7,893 nucleotides of DNA from an uncultured Alphaproteobacteria bacterium (lineage in GTDB: Bacteria > Pseudomonadota > Alphaproteobacteria > Rickettsiales > UBA1997). A model generated the notes under the pieces. The model was not told where the DNA came from and did no database searches. It saw only the letters and a program-made list of their open reading frames with translations. Where the stretch lies: contig CASFUN010000049.1 of the NCBI GenBank assembly GCA_949298005.1, positions 1 to 7,893 of the forward strand, read 5' to 3'. Positions 1 through 6,333 of the stretch are shown piece by piece. The position numbers and the translations under genes are program-made. Each line of letters begins with the position of its first letter. The stretch's first letter is position 1.

Positions 1-1
1 A

Positions 2-478
2 TTTCAAAATGGAGCTTTGTTTGATTCACTAAAGATTTGGGAGAATATAGCTTTTAAGTTTATCAATAACTATAAAATGTCAAAAAATGAAGCCAAAAAA
101 ATTGCAATAGAAAAATTAGAAATAGTTGATTTAAATAGTACAGTAGCAGATTTATACCCACAAGAATTATCTGGTGGTATGCAAAAAAGAGTATCTCTAG
201 CTAGAGCCATAGCTTGTGATCCAGAAATAATATTTTTTGATGAACCTACAACTGGCTTAGATCCAATAACCGCAGAAAAAATTAACAATCTTATAGTAAA
301 AACTGTAAATATAACTGGAGCTACAGCTATTACTATAACTCACGATATAAGATCGGCTAAAATGATATCAGATAGGATAGTATTTTTAAATGAAGGTGAA
401 ATTTGTTGGGACGGTAATAGTAGTACATTGGAAAAAACTGATAATGATTTTGTAAAAAGATTTCTATTAATAGAATAA
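2..478 (+). CDS. mlaF: MlaF-like phospholipid-transport ABC ATPase (3' part, start outside window)
   Basis: This is the C-terminal 158 residues of an ABC transporter ATPase; the reading frame is open to the window edge, so the Walker A half lies upstream. In the visible part, FQNGALFDSL at residues 1-10 carries the Q-loop glutamine and is typical of the MlaF/Ttg2A (Mkl) family. The signature LSGGMQKRV follows at about 56-64, Walker B IIFFDEP plus the D-loop TTGLDP at 76-88, and the H-loop THD near 113-115. MlaF works with permease MlaE and substrate-binding MlaD at the inner membrane to move phospholipids between the membranes and keep the outer membrane asymmetric. That role is family knowledge; the partner genes are not in the window. 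The protein ends soon after FVKRFLL, a tail like that of other MlaF proteins. rlmN begins one base after the stop, so the two are probably cotranscribed. Confidence 0.87.
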   Translation, partial: FQNGALFDSLKIWENIAFKFINNYKMSKNEAKKIAIEKLEIVDLNSTVADLYPQELSGGMQKRVSLARAIACDPEIIFFDEPTTGLDPITAEKINNLIVKTVNITGATAITITHDIRSAKMISDRIVFLNEGEICWDGNSSTLEKTDNDFVKRFLLIE

Positions 479-479
479 T

Positions 480-1538
480 ATGGAAAGTATATTCAGATTT
501 TACGTTGACGAACTTGAAGATATAATAAAAAATAAATATGATACAAAAGGCTTTGTAGCAAAACAAATTTGGAGTTGGTTTTACTGTAAAGGATCTAAAA
601 ATTTTGATGATATGACAAATATATCAAAAGAACTAAGAAGTTCTTTAAAGGAATCTTTTACGTGTAACAGACCAAAAGTAGTTAAAGATTTACTTTCTAT
701 AGATGGCACACAAAAATGGTTGTTAGAACTTAAAGATAAAGAAACAATAGAATTAGTATACATACCATCTGAAGATAGAGGAACATTATGTATATCATCT
801 CAAGTTGGATGTCCGATGGGATGTAGATTTTGTAATACTGGAGCTCAAGGTTTAGTAAGAAATCTTAGTGTAGATGAAATTGTTCAACAAGTAGTAGTAG
901 CAAAAGATTTCTTTAATGAATGGGATAATAAGGCTATAGGAAGTGGTAGAAAGATAACAAATATAGTAATTATGGGTATGGGCGAACCTTTAATTAATTA
1001 TAACAATATAGTAAAAGCGGTAAAAATTATAAATGATAAAAATGGTATAGCATTTTCAAATAGGAGAATAACACTTTCTACTTGTGGTATAGTTCCGAAA
1101 ATATATGATTTGGCTAAAGATTTAAAAGTTAATTTGGCAATTTCTCTGCATGCTACTACCGACGAAATTAGACAAAAAATTATGCCAGTGTCTGAAAAAT
1201 ATAGTATTGATGAAATTATGAAGGCTTGTGGTATATATACTAGAAAAACTAATTATAGAAGAATAACATTTGAATACATAATGATTAAAGATTTGAATGA
1301 TAGTATTGATGATGCTAAAAGACTAATTAAATTAGTTAAAAAGTATAATATTCCTGCTAAGTTTAATTTAATCCCTTTTAATCCTTGGAATGGTTGTATT
1401 TTTAAAGAACCAAGCCCAAATAATAGAATTGCTGAATTTGCGAAATATATTACTGATGCTAAATATCCTTGTCCAGTTAGGTTTTCTAGAGGTAGTGATA
1501 TTATGGCTGCTTGTGGACAGTTAAGGAGTAAAAATTGA
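480..1538 (+). CDS. rlmN: Dual-specificity 23S rRNA/tRNA adenine-C2 methyltransferase RlmN
   Basis: Radical-SAM enzyme of 352 residues, the normal family length, that methylates C2 of A2503 in 23S rRNA and of A37 in certain tRNAs. The [4Fe-4S]-binding CxxxCxxC motif is at Cys111, Cys115 and Cys118 (VGCPMGCRFCNTG). The SAM-binding GMGEP motif is at 166-170. The methyl-carrying catalytic cysteine is Cys345 in RGSDIMAACGQL. Glu91 and Cys104 keep the spacing to the cluster (20 and 7 residues before Cys111) seen for functional residues in the E. coli enzyme, so it looks fully active. The ATG lies one base after the mlaF-like stop and has no strong ribosome-binding site, suggesting it relies on upstream translation. 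The last four bases overlap the TTG start of the next gene. Confidence 0.96.
   Translation: MESIFRFYVDELEDIIKNKYDTKGFVAKQIWSWFYCKGSKNFDDMTNISKELRSSLKESFTCNRPKVVKDLLSIDGTQKWLLELKDKETIELVYIPSEDRGTLCISSQVGCPMGCRFCNTGAQGLVRNLSVDEIVQQVVVAKDFFNEWDNKAIGSGRKITNIVIMGMGEPLINYNNIVKAVKIINDKNGIAFSNRRITLSTCGIVPKIYDLAKDLKVNLAISLHATTDEIRQKIMPVSEKYSIDEIMKACGIYTRKTNYRRITFEYIMIKDLNDSIDDAKRLIKLVKKYNIPAKFNLIPFNPWNGCIFKEPSPNNRIAEFAKYITDAKYPCPVRFSRGSDIMAACGQLRSKN
1523..1528 (+). promoter_or_regulatory. Shine-Dalgarno supporting a TTG start at 1535
   Basis: AAGGAG lies six bases before a TTG whose last two bases are the first two of the rlmN TGA stop. This is one of only two strong ribosome-binding sites in the window. 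It decides the start of the following broken gene, whose reading frame then opens with MKK and a hydrophobic segment as in a signal peptide. Confidence 0.7.
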
Positions 1539-2266
1539 AAAAATATTTGCGAAAATCTTTAATACCTTTTGTAATAATATTTGCAACTTGTGTAGAAGGT
1601 AGTTTGGTTATAGATAAAAATTTATATACTGATAACATTAATAAAAACCAAAAAAAAAGAAAAAGGGAATATTGGTATTTTACCATTCTTTCTAGCAAGT
1701 AATAATATAAATGACAGCATTATTGGTATGAGTTTATTTTTTAATAGCAAACCTTTTGGAAAAGTTTTATTCAATATGTCAGCAAATATTGCCACAGACT
1801 ATTCTTTCAAAAAGATCGTTTCTAAATCTACCATATTTAATGTTATCTATAATGTAGATATAAAATCCTATATTAGTAGTGATATAAGTATATCTGTTTA
1901 TAATTTTTTTGATGATTATGAATATTTTTCGCTTTTTATACAGCAAAGCTATGGTTATAGAGTAACTGACAGATTACTTTATAATCTAGGTTTTGAATAT
2001 TTCTATCATTTATATTCAATAGATCCTAGAAAATACAATACTATTAGGTTATTTACTGACATTAAATATGATATTGGTAAGTTTCTATTTAGAGATAATA
2101 AACAATTTTTAAAAATTAATGTTGGTTCCAGATTATTTTATGATTTCATTGATAATATTGGTTTAACAACTAATCTTAATATTTTTAATAATATTAGGTT
2201 GAAACTGGAAGAAGTATTGGCAATAATTCATTTGGAGTTTTGTTTTATTTTGATATAGGGTTTTAG
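1535..2266 (+). pseudogene. Outer-membrane beta-barrel-like protein, broken by two frameshifts
   Basis: No family recognised. Reading from TTG 1535 gives MKKYLRKSLIPFVIIFATC, a basic then hydrophobic signal-peptide start, but this frame stops at 1702. From the A9 run at 1650-1658 onward the sensible reading is one base later (GNIGILPFLASNNIND, then an aromatic-rich, strand-like stretch) and that frame stops at 2258. After about 2199 the sensible frame returns to the first one: ETGRSIGNNSFGVLFYFDIGF then TAG at 2264-2266. The ending, alternating hydrophobic residues with a final Phe, is the classic C-terminal signal that the BAM complex recognises. One extra A in the poly-A run and one lost T in the GGTTG at 2197-2201 would explain both shifts. 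The repaired protein would be 243 residues, suited to an 8- to 10-stranded barrel (inference). No other stop lies in the path, so inactivation looks recent; sequencing error or poly-A slippage are alternatives. It sits in the rlmN operon. Confidence 0.72.
1650..1658 (+). repeat. Homopolymer A9 at the first frameshift point
   Basis: Nine A, then G, five A and GGG. Both relevant frames are open here (frame of the TTG start up to 1702; frame of the barrel from 1614 onward), so the frame change must fall between 1614 and 1702, and this tract is the obvious slippage site. Eight A would join signal peptide and barrel in one frame. Confidence 0.7.
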
Positions 2267-2384
2267 AATTTTTGTTTTTAATTTTTAGTAGTCTTGTAAA
2301 GATATAAATATTAGATGAAAAAATAAACACTAAAAAGTATAAAAGATAAGAAAGTTATTGTTAGTTGTGGTTGTCTGATAAGAA

Positions 2385-2406
2385 ATTTATCTATTGACAG
2401 ATAAAT
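2385..2406 (+). repeat. 8-bp inverted repeat around a -35 hexamer (possible operator)
   Basis: ATTTATCT at 2385-2392 and AGATAAAT at 2399-2406 are perfect inverted copies separated by six bases (ATTGAC). The spacer and the first base of the right arm contain TTGACA. It could be a regulator binding site or a small hairpin. In sequence this AT-rich, chance palindromes are common, so the link to the promoter is what makes it worth recording. Confidence 0.45.
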
Positions 2407-2421
2407 ATAAATAAATAAACT
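2394..2421 (+). promoter_or_regulatory. Candidate sigma-70 promoter for the 2466 gene
   Basis: A perfect -35 TTGACA at 2394-2399 is followed, after 16 bases, by TAAACT at 2416-2421, which matches four of six bases of the -10 consensus. Transcription would begin near 2428, giving a leader of roughly 38 bases that contains the T9 run and the ribosome-binding site. The -10 is weak, so the assignment is tentative. Confidence 0.4.
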
Positions 2422-2452
2422 AGAAATGTTTTTTTTTACTAAAATATCAAAA

Positions 2453-2459
2453 AAGGAGG
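2453..2459 (+). promoter_or_regulatory. Strong Shine-Dalgarno (AAGGAGG)
   Basis: Consensus AAGGAGG six bases before ATG 2466. Most other genes in the window have little or no Shine-Dalgarno, so this small protein may be made at a comparatively high level. Confidence 0.8.
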
Positions 2460-2465
2460 ATAAAA

Positions 2466-2768
2466 ATGAAAAAAGTTAAGACATTTATCGTTGCGTTATA
2501 CTTTTTAATAAGCAGCATAGGTGGTGTGTCTAATGTAGCTGCTAGTAGTGCTGTTGAATGTATTGATGGTACTAAGGATGTAACTATAATATTGGTTGAG
2601 GGGGTTATTTCAGTCTTTTCTGGTGTGGTTATTGGTTATTTTCTTCCACATAGAAATAGAAATAATCAAGTTCAAGACCAAAATAATAATCAAAATACTG
2701 TTGATGTTCAACGCCAGAGTGACGTAAATCAAGAAAGATCTTGTTTAAATGCTGTTGAAGAAGTTTGA
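2466..2768 (+). CDS. Small exported membrane protein, no recognised family
   Basis: A 100-residue protein that I cannot assign to a family. Residues 1-26 look like a Sec signal peptide: KKVK, a hydrophobic core FIVALYFLISSIGG, then a plausible cleavage site around VAAS. A short segment with Cys32 follows, then a hydrophobic, glycine-containing helix at about 39-60 (IILVEGVISVFSGVVIGYFL) ending in the positively charged PHRNR. The last 40 residues are polar, rich in Asn and Gln (QVQDQNNNQNTVDVQ), with Cys93 and an acidic end. Predicted topology is a single-pass inner-membrane protein with its tail in the cytoplasm; if the first segment is not cleaved it would be a two-helix hairpin with both ends inside. 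The near-consensus ribosome-binding site and candidate promoter argue it is a real gene with its own transcription unit. A holin-like or secretion-linked role is imaginable but nothing in the sequence shows it. Confidence 0.72.
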   Translation: MKKVKTFIVALYFLISSIGGVSNVAASSAVECIDGTKDVTIILVEGVISVFSGVVIGYFLPHRNRNNQVQDQNNNQNTVDVQRQSDVNQERSCLNAVEEV

Positions 2769-2801
2769 TAATAATAACTTTGTACTTATATAAGTTTATA
2801 T

Positions 2802-2847
2802 AGTGTAATAATAATTATTTATTTTATTTATAATGTATGATTACACT
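2802..2847 (+). repeat. Inverted repeat AGTGTAAT/ATTACACT with a 30-base loop
   Basis: The arms at 2802-2809 and 2840-2847 are perfect complements. As RNA the stem could extend outward by three more pairs using G-U wobbles (2799-2801 with 2848-2850), and it is followed by TTTTAGTTT. It might act as a weak terminator for the 2466 gene or as a regulator site, but the loop is long and the stem AT-rich. Confidence 0.3.
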
Positions 2848-2909
2848 GTGTTTTAGTTTGAGTATGTAGATATAACATTTAGTTACTATTGATTTTAAAA
2901 AAATATTAT

Positions 2910-2937
2910 TTTACCTTTTAGTATATAAATATATAGT
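2910..2937 (+). promoter_or_regulatory. Candidate promoter giving a leaderless or near-leaderless mRNA
   Basis: TTTACC at 2910-2915 (four of six to -35) and TATAGT at 2932-2937 (five of six to -10) are separated by 16 bases. A start about seven bases after the -10 falls on or next to ATG 2945, which has no Shine-Dalgarno. Such boxes are easy to find in AT-rich DNA, so confidence is low. Confidence 0.33.
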
Positions 2938-2944
2938 TACGATT

Positions 2945-3511
2945 ATGAAATTCTTTAAATTTTTATTACAAATCTTAGCAATGGGGCTATGTTTTGTAGC
3001 CGGAATGGTTTATGAAAAAAACATTTTACAAAAAACAGCAACTGATATTGAAGCAGACGTTGGTATTGAAAAAAATATAGATAATTCTGATATTATCACA
3101 GAAGTACCAGTAGAACAACAGGATATTATAGATGAGGAAACCGATTTTAATAATAATGATATGTTGATTGATAATAACATTGTTAATGTTGATGATACAC
3201 AAACACAAGATATTAATAGTAATCAACAAATACAGCCAATTACTGAACAACAAGTTATTGGACAGCCAGTAAATCAAGAACAACAAATGATTCCAGAACA
3301 GCAACAACCAATTATAATAAATAGTATAGAACCAATAAACGGCAATTTAGGAGATAATGGCAATACTACTCAATCAATTAAAAATGGACAAATATCTGGT
3401 GCAACAGTGAATGAAGAAAACATCAACAACAGTATTGATAAAGATATGAATTTAGATGCTAATACTACGGAAACTGGTACAGTTATAACAAGTCCATCTT
3501 CTATAAAATAA
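2945..3511 (+). CDS. Membrane-anchored Gln/Asn-rich acidic protein, no recognised family
   Basis: A 188-residue protein with no family I recognise. Residues 3-22 form one hydrophobic helix (FFKFLLQILAMGLCFVAGMV) after a basic start, most likely an uncleaved N-terminal anchor. The residue before Cys16 is Leu, so it is not a standard lipobox. The remaining 165 residues are polar and low in complexity: acidic at first (DIIDEETDFNNND), then dense in Gln at about 75-125 (VNQEQQMIPEQQQP), then rich in Asn, Thr and Ser. This predicts a disordered domain on the periplasmic side. It resembles linker regions of envelope proteins in composition only. The single frame stays open for 567 bases with amino-acid choices unlike random AT-rich translation, which supports it being coding. 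mnmE starts six bases after its stop, so the two are probably cotranscribed. Confidence 0.68.
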   Translation: MKFFKFLLQILAMGLCFVAGMVYEKNILQKTATDIEADVGIEKNIDNSDIITEVPVEQQDIIDEETDFNNNDMLIDNNIVNVDDTQTQDINSNQQIQPITEQQVIGQPVNQEQQMIPEQQQPIIINSIEPINGNLGDNGNTTQSIKNGQISGATVNEENINNSIDKDMNLDANTTETGTVITSPSSIK

Positions 3512-3517
3512 TTTAAT

Positions 3518-4870
3518 ATGCATGGAGATACAATATTTGCTCCCCTTACTGTTTTTGGTAAAGGGGGCATTTATGTTATTAGGATATCTGGAGACAAATT
3601 ATACGATTGTTTGGACGCACTCGGGATAAATAAAAAATTAGAACATAAAAAAGCTACAATTTGTAAGCTTAAGGATGAGTGTGGAGAACTGCTAGATGAA
3701 GCTCTATTGATTTTTTTTAAAGCACCTAATAGTTTTACTGGTGAAGATGTATGCGAAATAAATATACATTGTTCAAGATATATAATAAATAAGATATTTA
3801 ATATTCTTTCTAATATTAGTGGTGTGCGATTTGCCGAAAGAGGTGAATTTTCTAAAAGAGCGTTTCTAAATAATAAATTTGATCTTTTGCAGGCAGAGTC
3901 TATTTCTGATTTGGTTAACTCGACTACTAAATTGCAACATAAAAAAGCTATAGAACAGTTAAGTGGTAAAAATTCTGATACTTTTTTAAATTTAAGAAAA
4001 GATATAATTAATATTTTAGCTAATACTGAAGCCTTAATAGATTTTTCAGAAGAAGATGATATAGATTATAAAAACATAACAGATTTTATAGCAAAAAAAA
4101 CTAATTCTATAATCAAAAAAATTGAGAAAATATTAGATGATAATAAATGTGGTCAAAAGATCAATAGTGGTCTAAATATATCTATAATAGGTAAACCAAA
4201 TGTTGGTAAGTCAACATTTTTAAATTTTATTGCTAAAAAAGATGTTGCAATAGTTTCAGATATTGCTGGTACAACTAGAGATATTCTTCAAATTTCTGTT
4301 GATATATTTGGTATTCCAGCAACTTTTTATGATACAGCTGGTATAAGAGAAACAAATGATGCTGTTGAATCTGAAGGCGTTAGAAGAGCTATAAACAATG
4401 CAAAAGATGCTGATTTAAAAATACTTATCTTGGAACCAAATGATATAAGTGTTGATGATAATATAAAAGATATCCTTTCTGAAAATACTATAATTTTATT
4501 GAATAAAATAGATACAATAAAGGATGAAAAGAAGTTAGATGATATTTTAAAAATATATCCAAATATAATAAAAATGTCTTTAAAGAATAATATAAATACT
4601 GATTATGTTATAACATACATAAATTCTTATGTAGAAGAAAAATTTATTCCTTATGTTGATACAAGTATAACACATGAAAGATATAGAATAGAGCTTGAAA
4701 ATTCTTTAAAATATTTGAGGGATGTATTTATTGATTGTAATAATATACCAATAGAAATTATATCTGAAAATGTTAGGCTTGCTGTAGCATGTATAGGTAG
4801 AATTACTGGTGAGGTAAATACTGAAGAAATATTGGACAACATTTTTAGTAAATTTTGTATAGGTAAGTAA
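3518..4870 (+). CDS. mnmE: tRNA modification GTPase MnmE (TrmE)
   Basis: A 450-residue GTPase of normal length. With MnmG it installs the carboxymethylaminomethyl (or aminomethyl) group at C5 of wobble U34 in certain tRNAs, acting in the cytoplasm as a dimer. The N-terminal formyl-THF-binding domain starts with the familiar DTIFAPLTVFGKGGIYVIRISG, and AERGEFSKRAFLNNKFDL at about 106-123 is the well-conserved segment before the helical domain. The inserted G domain has the P-loop GKPNVGKST at 225-233, G2 GTTRD at 251-255, G3 DTAG at 272-275 and G4 NKID at 329-332. The protein ends in FCIGK, with catalytic Cys447 in the C-terminal CxGK motif. All key residues are present. There is no clear Shine-Dalgarno; the ATG was chosen because it begins three residues before the conserved DTIFA. 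The stop is one base from that of convergent folA. Confidence 0.97.
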   Translation: MHGDTIFAPLTVFGKGGIYVIRISGDKLYDCLDALGINKKLEHKKATICKLKDECGELLDEALLIFFKAPNSFTGEDVCEINIHCSRYIINKIFNILSNISGVRFAERGEFSKRAFLNNKFDLLQAESISDLVNSTTKLQHKKAIEQLSGKNSDTFLNLRKDIINILANTEALIDFSEEDDIDYKNITDFIAKKTNSIIKKIEKILDDNKCGQKINSGLNISIIGKPNVGKSTFLNFIAKKDVAIVSDIAGTTRDILQISVDIFGIPATFYDTAGIRETNDAVESEGVRRAINNAKDADLKILILEPNDISVDDNIKDILSENTIILLNKIDTIKDEKKLDDILKIYPNIIKMSLKNNINTDYVITYINSYVEEKFIPYVDTSITHERYRIELENSLKYLRDVFIDCNNIPIEIISENVRLAVACIGRITGEVNTEEILDNIFSKFCIGK

Positions 4871-4871
4871 T

Positions 4872-5372
4872 TTAGTTATTTTTTTCATAAATTATTAACT
4901 TGCCACTACATGTATCATCTTCGCTTTTTTCAAGATTTTTAGTTTTAATTATATTCCATTTACTTTCTTCAAAACTCGGGAAAAATGTATCAGCTACGCC
5001 ATTGTAATTTGTTTCCGTTATATACATTTTATCAGCCAAATTATTTTCTAAGAAAAAATTATATATTGTTGTTCCACCTATTACAAATAATTCTTTTTCA
5101 TTATTAGATTTAGCAAAGTCTATAGCTTTGTAGGAACAATTAAAAACTATACAACCATTTGTGTTAACATTTTTATTTCTTGTTATTAGTAGATTTACTC
5201 TATTTACTAATGGTTTACCTATTGATTCAAATGTTTTTCTCCCCATTAAAACATGATGGTTTAATGTTAAGTTTTTAAAGTTTTCTATATCTTTTTTTAA
5301 TTTCCATGGTACTTTTTTGTCTAAACCAATCTGTTTATTGATTCCAACTGCTGCAATTATAGATATAATCAT
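4872..5372 (-). CDS. folA: Dihydrofolate reductase
   Basis: NADPH-dependent reductase of 166 residues, close to the usual bacterial chromosomal size, that regenerates tetrahydrofolate for thymidylate, purine and formyl-methionine synthesis. The start MIISIIAAVGINKQIG is typical. VPWKLKKDIENFKNLT places the substrate-binding Trp23 and the active-site acid Asp28 in the normal positions. MGRKTFESIG (43-52) and LLITRN (61-66) form the cofactor-binding region, IGG (98-100) the conserved glycine pair, and ADTFFPSF (127-134) the late conserved block. It is read opposite to both neighbours: tail to tail with mnmE with one base between stops, and divergent from the CDF transporter. No strong ribosome-binding site is seen. 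MnmE uses a folate one-carbon donor, but the opposite orientation argues against a shared operon. Confidence 0.96.
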   Translation of the reverse strand: MIISIIAAVGINKQIGLDKKVPWKLKKDIENFKNLTLNHHVLMGRKTFESIGKPLVNRVNLLITRNKNVNTNGCIVFNCSYKAIDFAKSNNEKELFVIGGTTIYNFFLENNLADKMYITETNYNGVADTFFPSFEESKWNIIKTKNLEKSEDDTCSGKLIIYEKNN

Positions 5373-5472
5373 TTCAAATGTGTTTTTTTAATACAGAGTA
5401 CAACTATAAAATTTTTCTTGCAATAAAATATAAATTAACTATATATCATAGTATGAATTTCCAATATTATAT
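5373..5472. promoter_or_regulatory. Divergent promoter region of folA and the CDF transporter
   Basis: This 100-bp AT-rich gap must carry the start signals for both directions. The palindromic TTGCAA at 5418-5423 could serve as a -35 for either strand: on the plus strand, TATATA follows after 16 bases (5440-5445). No confident -10 is seen for folA. Neither gene has a clear Shine-Dalgarno. The boxes are suggestions, but the region being regulatory is implied by the layout. Confidence 0.4.
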
Positions 5473-6333
5473 ATGAGTTGTCAGAAATTAAGTAGAGTTT
5501 TAAGTATACCAGTAGTATTATCAACATTATTAGTGATTGCAAAATTAATAGTATTCAAAATTGATGGTTCGCTGTCGATATTATCCCTTTGTATTGACTC
5601 AATATTTGATTTAATGAGTTCCTGTATGCTTTTGATAGCATATAATTATTCGATAAAAGAAAAAAATGATGATTATAAATATGGATTTTATGGAATAACA
5701 GATATAGCTGCTGTTTGTGTCTCTGTTTTTGTTTTAATTACTATTTATTTTATATATAAAAGTGCATTTATTAATATAATCAATAAGAAAATTCTATATT
5801 ATTCAAATGCTACAATTTTAGTTATGTTAATTTCAACAATGATATCTTTTATAATAATAGCAATTTTGAAGAGATCGTATAAAAAGCATGATAGTTTGAT
5901 ATTAAAGGGGGAAATGGCACATTATAGTGCGGATGGTCTGACAAATTTTGGTGTTTTTTTATCAATTATATTTTGTAAATTTATATATAATCATTATCTG
6001 ATAGATCCTATTATAGCTATTATTATGACTTTATTTGTTTTAAAACCAGTATTTGAAGTTATGATTAGTGCTATAAATAATATGATGTCAAAAGAAATAG
6101 AAGATTCAAAGAAAAATATAATTACTAGTATAATTAGTGATAATAAGGAGATACTTAGTTACTCAGATTTAAGAACAAGAAGGTCTGGAGATAGGATTTT
6201 TATACAAGTAAAGGTTCAATTGGAGAAGGATAAGTCTTTTGTGGAAGTTCATGCTATTATTAGACAAATAAAGAAAGATATACAGTCTTCAATTGAAAAT
6301 TCAGAGATAATAATACATGCGTGTCCAGCCTGA
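5473..6333 (+). CDS. Cation diffusion facilitator (FieF/YiiP-like) metal transporter
   Basis: A 286-residue inner-membrane antiporter of the CDF family, expected to export a divalent metal such as zinc, iron or manganese in exchange for protons. About six hydrophobic segments span 12-30, 34-57, 76-97, 110-132, 155-172 and 176-198, followed by a cytoplasmic domain. Transport site A of YiiP is intact: Asp42 and Asp46 in IDSIFD, His150 and Asp154 in HYSAD. The loop after the second helix, normally FGHGKxE with site-B histidines, here reads YGFYGITD without any His. In the C-terminal domain DLRTRRSG and IIIHACP are recognisable, with His260 and His282 kept, but the residues matching YiiP His232, His248 and Asp285 are Ser231, Lys and Cys284. 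So the pump core is conserved while the accessory metal sites are reduced. Metal specificity cannot be read. The end overlaps the cca start by 17 bases. Confidence 0.87.
   Translation: MSCQKLSRVLSIPVVLSTLLVIAKLIVFKIDGSLSILSLCIDSIFDLMSSCMLLIAYNYSIKEKNDDYKYGFYGITDIAAVCVSVFVLITIYFIYKSAFINIINKKILYYSNATILVMLISTMISFIIIAILKRSYKKHDSLILKGEMAHYSADGLTNFGVFLSIIFCKFIYNHYLIDPIIAIIMTLFVLKPVFEVMISAINNMMSKEIEDSKKNIITSIISDNKEILSYSDLRTRRSGDRIFIQVKVQLEKDKSFVEVHAIIRQIKKDIQSSIENSEIIIHACPA

Larger units (their letters stand above)
2267..2465. other. Non-coding gap upstream of the 100-residue envelope protein
   Basis: About 200 bases of very AT-rich sequence with no gene, tRNA or recognisable structured RNA on either strand. 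It holds an inverted repeat with an embedded TTGACA, a run of nine T at 2429-2437 and the strong ribosome-binding site of the next gene. The T-rich stretches just after 2266 have no GC-rich stem before them, so no intrinsic terminator is called. Confidence 0.6.
2769..2944. other. Non-coding gap with palindrome and inverted repeat
   Basis: 176 bases with no gene on either strand. It contains a perfect 12-bp palindrome (ACTTATATAAGT, 2784-2795), a long-loop inverted repeat (2802-2847) and, at the 3' end, a candidate promoter for the next gene. Confidence 0.55.

Noticed and set aside
17..478. TTG at 17 as the start of the ABC ATPase
   Set aside because: Conserved family sequence (FQNGA, with the Q-loop Gln) continues in frame to the window edge, and Walker A would be missing from a protein starting here.
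1650..2205. Programmed ribosomal frameshifting to make the barrel protein
   Set aside because: Two shifts in opposite directions would be needed, and the second site (AGGTTGAAA) is not a known slippery motif; mutation or sequence error is simpler.
1728..2258. A stand-alone 176-residue protein starting at ATG 1728
   Set aside because: The same frame is sensible further upstream (GNIGILPFLASNNIND), there is no ribosome-binding site at 1728, and the last residues (KLEEVLAIIH...) are a shifted reading of the true barrel end.
2267..2465. tRNA, small RNA gene or riboswitch in the gap
   Set aside because: No cloverleaf arms, conserved aptamer core or GC-bearing stems were seen on either strand.
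3026..3307. Minus-strand reading frame opposite the Gln-rich gene
   Set aside because: Runs of Leu, Ile and Asn are the antisense reading of Gln, Asn and Asp codons; there is no start signal and no family.
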